Assembly (NCBI GenBank): GCA_913048525.1
Contig: CAJWWP010000050.1
Span: 1-10,931, forward strand
DNA length: 10,931 nucleotides
Reading direction: 5' to 3'
Source: GCA-002712965 sp913048525
Lineage (GTDB): Bacteria; Chloroflexota; Dehalococcoidia; Lucifugimonadales; UBA826
Made by a program: the position numbers and the translations under genes. Positions 7,158-10,931 of the stretch are shown here, piece by piece; within the stretch, counting starts at the first letter, position 1; every line of letters starts with the position of its first letter. The notes beneath the pieces were generated by a model. That model worked only from the letters and a program-made list of their open reading frames with translations. It made no database searches and was not told where the DNA came from.

Positions 7158-8159
7158 TTATTTCAGGTCAAATATTTGAATTCTATGCCTACTGTGTTCG
7201 GTGACGTACAGTAGTTGGTTCTTATCAATTTTCACTGAAACCGGTCCCCAAAATATATGCTCTGTTTGGGAAGCTTTATGATAAGGAGTGTTCAGATGGG
7301 ATGGGAGCGCCTTTATTGCCAAATCTGCAGTATGTCTAGCATTCAGCTCATCTTGGTTTACATCTAGCCATTCAGCCGCCCATTTGGACAGAGTAGCTTC
7401 ACCCTGCAGTATGGCTTGAAAAGATCCATTTTTGTCGAATATTTGAACTCGCTCATTACCCCAGTCAGCAACAATGACACGGCCGTCTTTGGCCACAGCT
7501 ACTGATGAAGGTCTGGAAAGTTGACCTTCGTTAGAGCCAGGTTCCCCAAAGTTTTGAATAAATCCTCCATCGGAATCATATTTCTGTATTCTGTCGTTTC
7601 TCCAGTCAGCTACGTAAATATTGTCTTCATTGTCCGTACATATACCCCATGGTAGATTCAATGAACCTGGCTCACTGCCAGATTCTCCAAATGTCTGAAC
7701 GATATTTCCGTCATTAGAAATTCTTAGAATGCTTCCTTTAAATTGCTGCACTACCAAGGCGTTACCAGCTGAGTCAAAACAGATTCCTGAAGGGGCTTCC
7801 AAGTTCGTAACTTTGGAAGTGTTTCTACCCCAGGCTTCTATAAATCTCCCATCTCTATCGAATATTTTGATTTGATGGTGAGATTCGTCAGTTACGTAAA
7901 GTTTCTCTTCATCGTTAAAATCGATGCACACAGGGACCAGGAATTTATCATTTGTCTCTCCAGGGCCGTGTCCGAACTCACCGTACCACTCATCATCAAA
8001 ATCGCAAATCTGTACCCTTATTCCATCTGTCGACTGCGGATACATTCTGTTCAGAACATAAATCCTGTTGTTTTCACTGAAAGCTATGTCGTAAGGATGA
8101 TTAAATCCTCTACCAATTTGCTGGTTGCTGTTTAATCCAATTGATTTCACATACTGCAT
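7158..8159 (-). CDS. NHL-repeat six-bladed beta-propeller protein
   Basis: The start is ambiguous among GTG 8165, ATG 8162 and ATG 8159. GGAGA at 8166-8170 touches the GTG, so the ATG at 8159 has the best spacing. It gives 333 residues. Six NHL-type repeats are visible, roughly at 19-38, 76-101, 121-149, 167-196, 215-242 and 304-331, with units such as NIYVADWRNDRIQKYD, VIVADWGNERVQIFD and LLYVTEHSRHRIQIFD. This predicts one closed six-bladed propeller. NHL propellers usually bind proteins or other ligands, and some are enzymes such as peptidyl-alpha-hydroxyglycine lyase; no catalytic identity can be assigned here. A segment of about 60 residues (246-303), rich in charged residues and Ala/Leu, interrupts the pattern before the last blade. 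There is no signal peptide. The gene is followed after 51 bases by the DUF1800 gene, suggesting a joint role. Confidence 0.88.
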   Translation of the reverse strand: MQYVKSIGLNSNQQIGRGFNHPYDIAFSENNRIYVLNRMYPQSTDGIRVQICDFDDEWYGEFGHGPGETNDKFLVPVCIDFNDEEKLYVTDESHHQIKIFDRDGRFIEAWGRNTSKVTNLEAPSGICFDSAGNALVVQQFKGSILRISNDGNIVQTFGESGSEPGSLNLPWGICTDNEDNIYVADWRNDRIQKYDSDGGFIQNFGEPGSNEGQLSRPSSVAVAKDGRVIVADWGNERVQIFDKNGSFQAILQGEATLSKWAAEWLDVNQDELNARHTADLAIKALPSHLNTPYHKASQTEHIFWGPVSVKIDKNQLLYVTEHSRHRIQIFDLK

Positions 8160-8235
8160 CATCACTCTCCGTAGCCAATCGGTTCATGTCATAGATTAAC
8201 GTTATTCTAGCGAATTCTAGTGTGAACGTATATTG

Positions 8236-8275
8236 TGGTGGGAGTGATAGGAATACATGTTTCTGAGACCCACCA
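8236..8275. repeat. Inverted repeat just after GMC copy 2 (possible weak terminator)
   Basis: TGGTGGG at 8236-8242 and CCCACCA at 8269-8275 are a perfect seven-base inverted repeat with a 26-base gap. It starts one base beyond the stop of GMC copy 2, as read on the minus strand. No T run follows in either direction, so a classical intrinsic terminator is not supported. It could be an RNA 3'-end stem or an operator in front of the NHL gene. Confidence 0.3.
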
Positions 8276-8276
8276 A

Positions 8277-9824
8277 TTAGCGCATTATTTCAGAGGCTAT
8301 TTTCTCCGCTATCATTATGACGGTCGCGTTGGTATTTGCTCTAACCACGTCGGGCATTATTGATGCATCAACAACCCTAAGTCCCTCTATTCCTCGAACT
8401 GAACCAGACCTGTCAACAACTGCTAACCCATCTCCGTCAGGACCCATTTTGCACGTGCCTGAGGAATGGTGCTGAGTACCAACTACGGAGAGTAACCATC
8501 TCTCAAGGGCCTCATCATTCTCTATTTCATGGTCAAGAGGTTGGAGACGTTCTTTCAGGATATCGTCAAATTCAGGTCTGCCAGCTATTGCTAAACATTG
8601 GCGAAGAGCTTCTCTCATACGTCTCATGTCTTCCGGATTCGTTAGATACCTATAATCCAGGATTGGATGGTCGTTTGGATCGGAGGATTTTAAACGAATT
8701 TCACCGCTACTAAGCGCTTTTTGCAATGCAATGCTAAATCCTAGGTAGTGGCGACCATCTTCCAAATCTAAATTGCTTGGTCTATGTTCGCTGGTCATTA
8801 GTAGAGGGCTCATTTGCATGTCGTTTTCTAGGTCACTGCCGGGTACCCTATAACGTAGACCAACTTGGATTGATGGGGAATTTTCGGGTGGCTCTGAAAG
8901 TAGTGACTCAAATAAAAGGAACGCTGAAGGATGGTCACGCAGGTTTTGACCTACCCCAGGGAGATCTACGGATACTTGAATTCCTAGTTCCTCGAGATGG
9001 GATTTGGGCCCTATTCCAGATAGCATTAGTAGCTGGGGGGAATTAATTGCTCCACCGCAGAGAATTATTTGGTCGGCTTCAACTGTGAAGTTTTCTCCTC
9101 CGCTTTCTACTTCTAGACCAGTTGCTATGGAACCAGACAGAATAATTTTTCTGACTAAGACATCTCCTTTAATCGTCAGATTTATTCTGTGTCTTGCAAT
9201 AGTTAAATACGTCAAAGCCGTACTCATTCGGACACCGTTAACGTTATTTAATGGTCTTGGTCCGACGCCTGTTGACTCAGGATGATTATGATCGGCACTG
9301 TACCCGAAACCTTCAGCGAGACAAGCCTGTATGAAGGCCTTGGGCGTTTGCAGTAACTCATCTTCGCCGTATCGGCGGACAGGAATAGGACCTTCGTTAC
9401 CGTGAAAGTCATCAGAGCCAAAGGTAAGATCGTTTTCCGACTTACGGAAATACGGAAGTACGTCTAGATAAGACCACCCCTCGTTTCCTTCCTTTTCCCA
9501 TTCGTCGTAGTCGTCTGGTATTCCCCTAAAAAATACCTGTCCATTTACAGAACTTGACCCTCCGATGACCTTTCCTCTAGGCAGATCAAAAGGCTCCCTG
9601 TCGGGTGTTGCAATGGCTTGATATCCCCAAACATGGGCCTCTGGACCATATGCAGCAGGCCAAACAGTATTGCCATATTTGACGACATCAGGGGTGGATT
9701 CAAAATCCTGATAATCTGGACCGGCTTCAAGTAGTAATATAGATTTACTAGGGTCTTCGGATAAGCGAGTTGCGAGAACTGACCCAGCAGACCCAGCACC
9801 AACTATTATTGCATCGTATTTCAT
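8277..9824 (-). CDS. GMC-family FAD-dependent oxidoreductase (choline dehydrogenase-like), copy 2
   Basis: This complete 515-residue flavoprotein is a clear paralogue of the one at 2335-3903, alike in length, motif order and many blocks. It starts MKYDAIIVGAGSAG at an ATG; the GGGGAG ribosome site lies 12 bases upstream, rather far. Visible are GAGSAG (9-14), E33 for FAD ribose, the first signature PRGKVIGGSSSVNG (82-95), the second signature SPQLLMLSGIGP (262-273), VGQNLRDHP (291-299), catalytic histidine H453 (or H452) in QHHSSGTCKMG, and N497 in RANTNAT. The His/Asn pair is of the choline dehydrogenase type. The segment between the first signature and the substrate domain differs from copy 1, as does residues 300-380, so different alcohol substrates are likely. 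No export signal is visible. It is divergent from an aldo/keto reductase gene and lies upstream of the NHL/DUF1800 pair on the same strand. Confidence 0.93.
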   Translation of the reverse strand: MKYDAIIVGAGSAGSVLATRLSEDPSKSILLLEAGPDYQDFESTPDVVKYGNTVWPAAYGPEAHVWGYQAIATPDREPFDLPRGKVIGGSSSVNGQVFFRGIPDDYDEWEKEGNEGWSYLDVLPYFRKSENDLTFGSDDFHGNEGPIPVRRYGEDELLQTPKAFIQACLAEGFGYSADHNHPESTGVGPRPLNNVNGVRMSTALTYLTIARHRINLTIKGDVLVRKIILSGSIATGLEVESGGENFTVEADQIILCGGAINSPQLLMLSGIGPKSHLEELGIQVSVDLPGVGQNLRDHPSAFLLFESLLSEPPENSPSIQVGLRYRVPGSDLENDMQMSPLLMTSEHRPSNLDLEDGRHYLGFSIALQKALSSGEIRLKSSDPNDHPILDYRYLTNPEDMRRMREALRQCLAIAGRPEFDDILKERLQPLDHEIENDEALERWLLSVVGTQHHSSGTCKMGPDGDGLAVVDRSGSVRGIEGLRVVDASIMPDVVRANTNATVIMIAEKIASEIMR

Positions 9825-9939
9825 TTGGTTTCTAAACTCCCCAGCAAATATCTTGAATGTTTAGTGCCTTCATTTATTTGTGCTATCTTAAGGTCCAATA
9901 GGAACCATAAGCAACGACATACAGCAGATAGGGGAATTT
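9825..9939. promoter_or_regulatory. Divergent intergenic region between GMC copy 2 and the aldo/keto reductase
   Basis: A gap of 115 bases serves two divergent genes. On the plus strand TGCTATCTT at 9881-9889 resembles an extended -10 element (TGn plus four of six consensus bases), which would start RNA about 45 bases before the reductase ATG. TTGAAT at 9853-9858 is too far upstream to pair with it at standard spacing. I found no clear minus-strand promoter. Confidence 0.3.
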
Positions 9940-10929
9940 ATGGAACAGAGAGAGTTAGGTAATAGCGGCTTGTACACTTCTGCAATTGGTTTTGGCACAT
10001 GGGAGATGAGCACTACGCAATACGGTGCTTTGGATGTGAATGAGGCGAGCGTTGCCGTTAATTCTGCTATTGACCATGGGATAACACTATTTGACACGGC
10101 CGAAGTATATGGCCCATTTCATTCCGAAAGACTGTTGGCCAAAGCCTTGGGAGAAAAACGAAAAGATATTGTTTTAGTGAGCAAGGTGGGATTTGAATAT
10201 GACGGGGATGGAAAAAACGTTGGGCGAAACTCAAAATATGACCATGTTATAGCTCGGACTGAGGGATGCCTAGAAAGGCTTGAAACAGATTACCTGGACT
10301 TACTACTCATACACTGGCCTGATCACGATACTCCTTTTGAAGAAACCATGAGAGCCTTGGACAAATTGAAGCAGGATGGGAAAATAAGGCATTACGGTGT
10401 ATCCAATTTCACGCCCGATATGATGGATGAGTGTGACAAATATGGTGGCCTCGCTGCAAATCAAGTTGGTTATCACATGTTTGATCGCAGAATGGAATCT
10501 GCTGTATTGCCTTACTGTCAACAGGAAAACATTGGCTTCATGGCCTACGGCACGTTAGGATTTGGCCTTCTTTCAGGTGCTTTTACCCCGGAGACGGCAT
10601 TTGGTGAAGGTGACTGGCGTAGCAGTGGAAATGCTTTCAGACTGCCTTTGTTCCAGCCAGAGGAATTCACAAAAGAACTAAAAGTGGTAGAGAAACTGAA
10701 GGTCATTGCGAAGAGGTATGAGAAATCTGTTGCACAATTGGCGATTGCTTGGACCATTGGGCATCCAGCTGTTTCGGTTGGACTAGTTGGTGTTCGAAAT
10801 GAATGGGAGTTGAAGGAAAACGTAGCCGCAGTCGAATGGACTCTCAATGAGGATATTAGAGAGGAAATCAATACTGTATTCACCGAGGAAAATGTTCCGA
10901 CTCATGTCGATACTGAACAGGCTGTCTAG
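9940..10929 (+). CDS. Aldo/keto reductase
   Basis: This complete 329-residue protein ends two bases before the window edge. AGGGG at 9930-9934 lies five bases before the ATG. It is a single TIM-barrel aldo/keto reductase with the full catalytic tetrad: D52 and Y57 in FDTAEVYG, K82 in VSKVG, and H125 in LLIHWPD. Other family landmarks are GFGTWEM (17-23), GKIRHYGVSNF (147-157), ANQVGYHMFDRR (173-184) and the C-terminal cofactor segment GLVGVRNEWELKENVAAVEW (281-300). The last is the loop where such enzymes hold the NADP(H) phosphate. The style resembles the YhdN/Tas-like bacterial branch, which reduces aldehydes and ketones to alcohols or acts in reverse. The substrate is unknown. The gene is divergent from GMC copy 2, so a shared control region is possible. 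There is no signal peptide, so the enzyme is probably cytoplasmic. Confidence 0.95.
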   Translation: MEQRELGNSGLYTSAIGFGTWEMSTTQYGALDVNEASVAVNSAIDHGITLFDTAEVYGPFHSERLLAKALGEKRKDIVLVSKVGFEYDGDGKNVGRNSKYDHVIARTEGCLERLETDYLDLLLIHWPDHDTPFEETMRALDKLKQDGKIRHYGVSNFTPDMMDECDKYGGLAANQVGYHMFDRRMESAVLPYCQQENIGFMAYGTLGFGLLSGAFTPETAFGEGDWRSSGNAFRLPLFQPEEFTKELKVVEKLKVIAKRYEKSVAQLAIAWTIGHPAVSVGLVGVRNEWELKENVAAVEWTLNEDIREEINTVFTEENVPTHVDTEQAV

Positions 10930-10931
10930 CT

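Noticed and set aside
2335..9824. The two GMC genes as flanks of a composite mobile element or a recent segmental duplication
   Set aside because: They are clearly diverged, including in substrate-side regions, and the sequence around them carries no matching repeats, transposase or target-site duplication. They look like old paralogues.

Overview
This 10.9 kb stretch is compact bacterial DNA, AT-leaning by eye. It holds ten protein-coding genes, nine of them complete, and I see no RNA genes, insertion sequences, phage genes or CRISPR arrays. The mix is GMC flavin oxidoreductases, an HpcH/HpaI-type aldolase, an M19 dipeptidase-like hydrolase, a succinylglutamate desuccinylase/aspartoacylase-family protein, an NHL/DUF1800 pair and an aldo/keto reductase. 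Several genes have strong GGAGG ribosome sites, and one has a probable TTG start. This recalls free-living organotrophs of the marine Chloroflexota (SAR202-like), but that is an inference from gene content; no rRNA or clear marker gene is present.

Layout. (1) Bases 1-1387, plus strand: the 3' end of a succinylglutamate desuccinylase/aspartoacylase-like gene, overlapping by one base a full M19 gene that has two changed active-site positions. (2) 1459-2253, plus: HpcH/HpaI-type aldolase, followed by a weak terminator candidate and converging on (3) a GMC oxidoreductase, 2335-3903, minus. (4) 4119-5597, plus: a D-isomer 2-hydroxyacid dehydrogenase and yajQ, probably co-transcribed; a seven-codon reading frame with its own strong ribosome site lies just upstream. 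(5) 5679-8159, minus: an NHL-repeat beta-propeller gene followed by a DUF1800 gene. (6) 8277-9824, minus: a second GMC paralogue, divergent from (7) an aldo/keto reductase, 9940-10929, plus.

How they may work together. Most of the products oxidise, reduce or cleave small oxygenated organic molecules. GMC enzymes oxidise alcohols, the 2-hydroxyacid dehydrogenase and aldo/keto reductase exchange hydride with NAD(P), and the aldolase splits 2-oxo acids. The hydrolases at the left would release amino or carboxylic acids from amides. This fits scavenging of varied dissolved organic matter, but no single pathway can be read from it. In both cases a GMC gene is divergent from a nicotinamide-dependent oxidoreductase gene. 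Nothing here is a clearly new defence or mobile system. The least explained parts are the NHL/DUF1800 pair, which lacks the usual DUF1501 partner, and the altered M19 active site.
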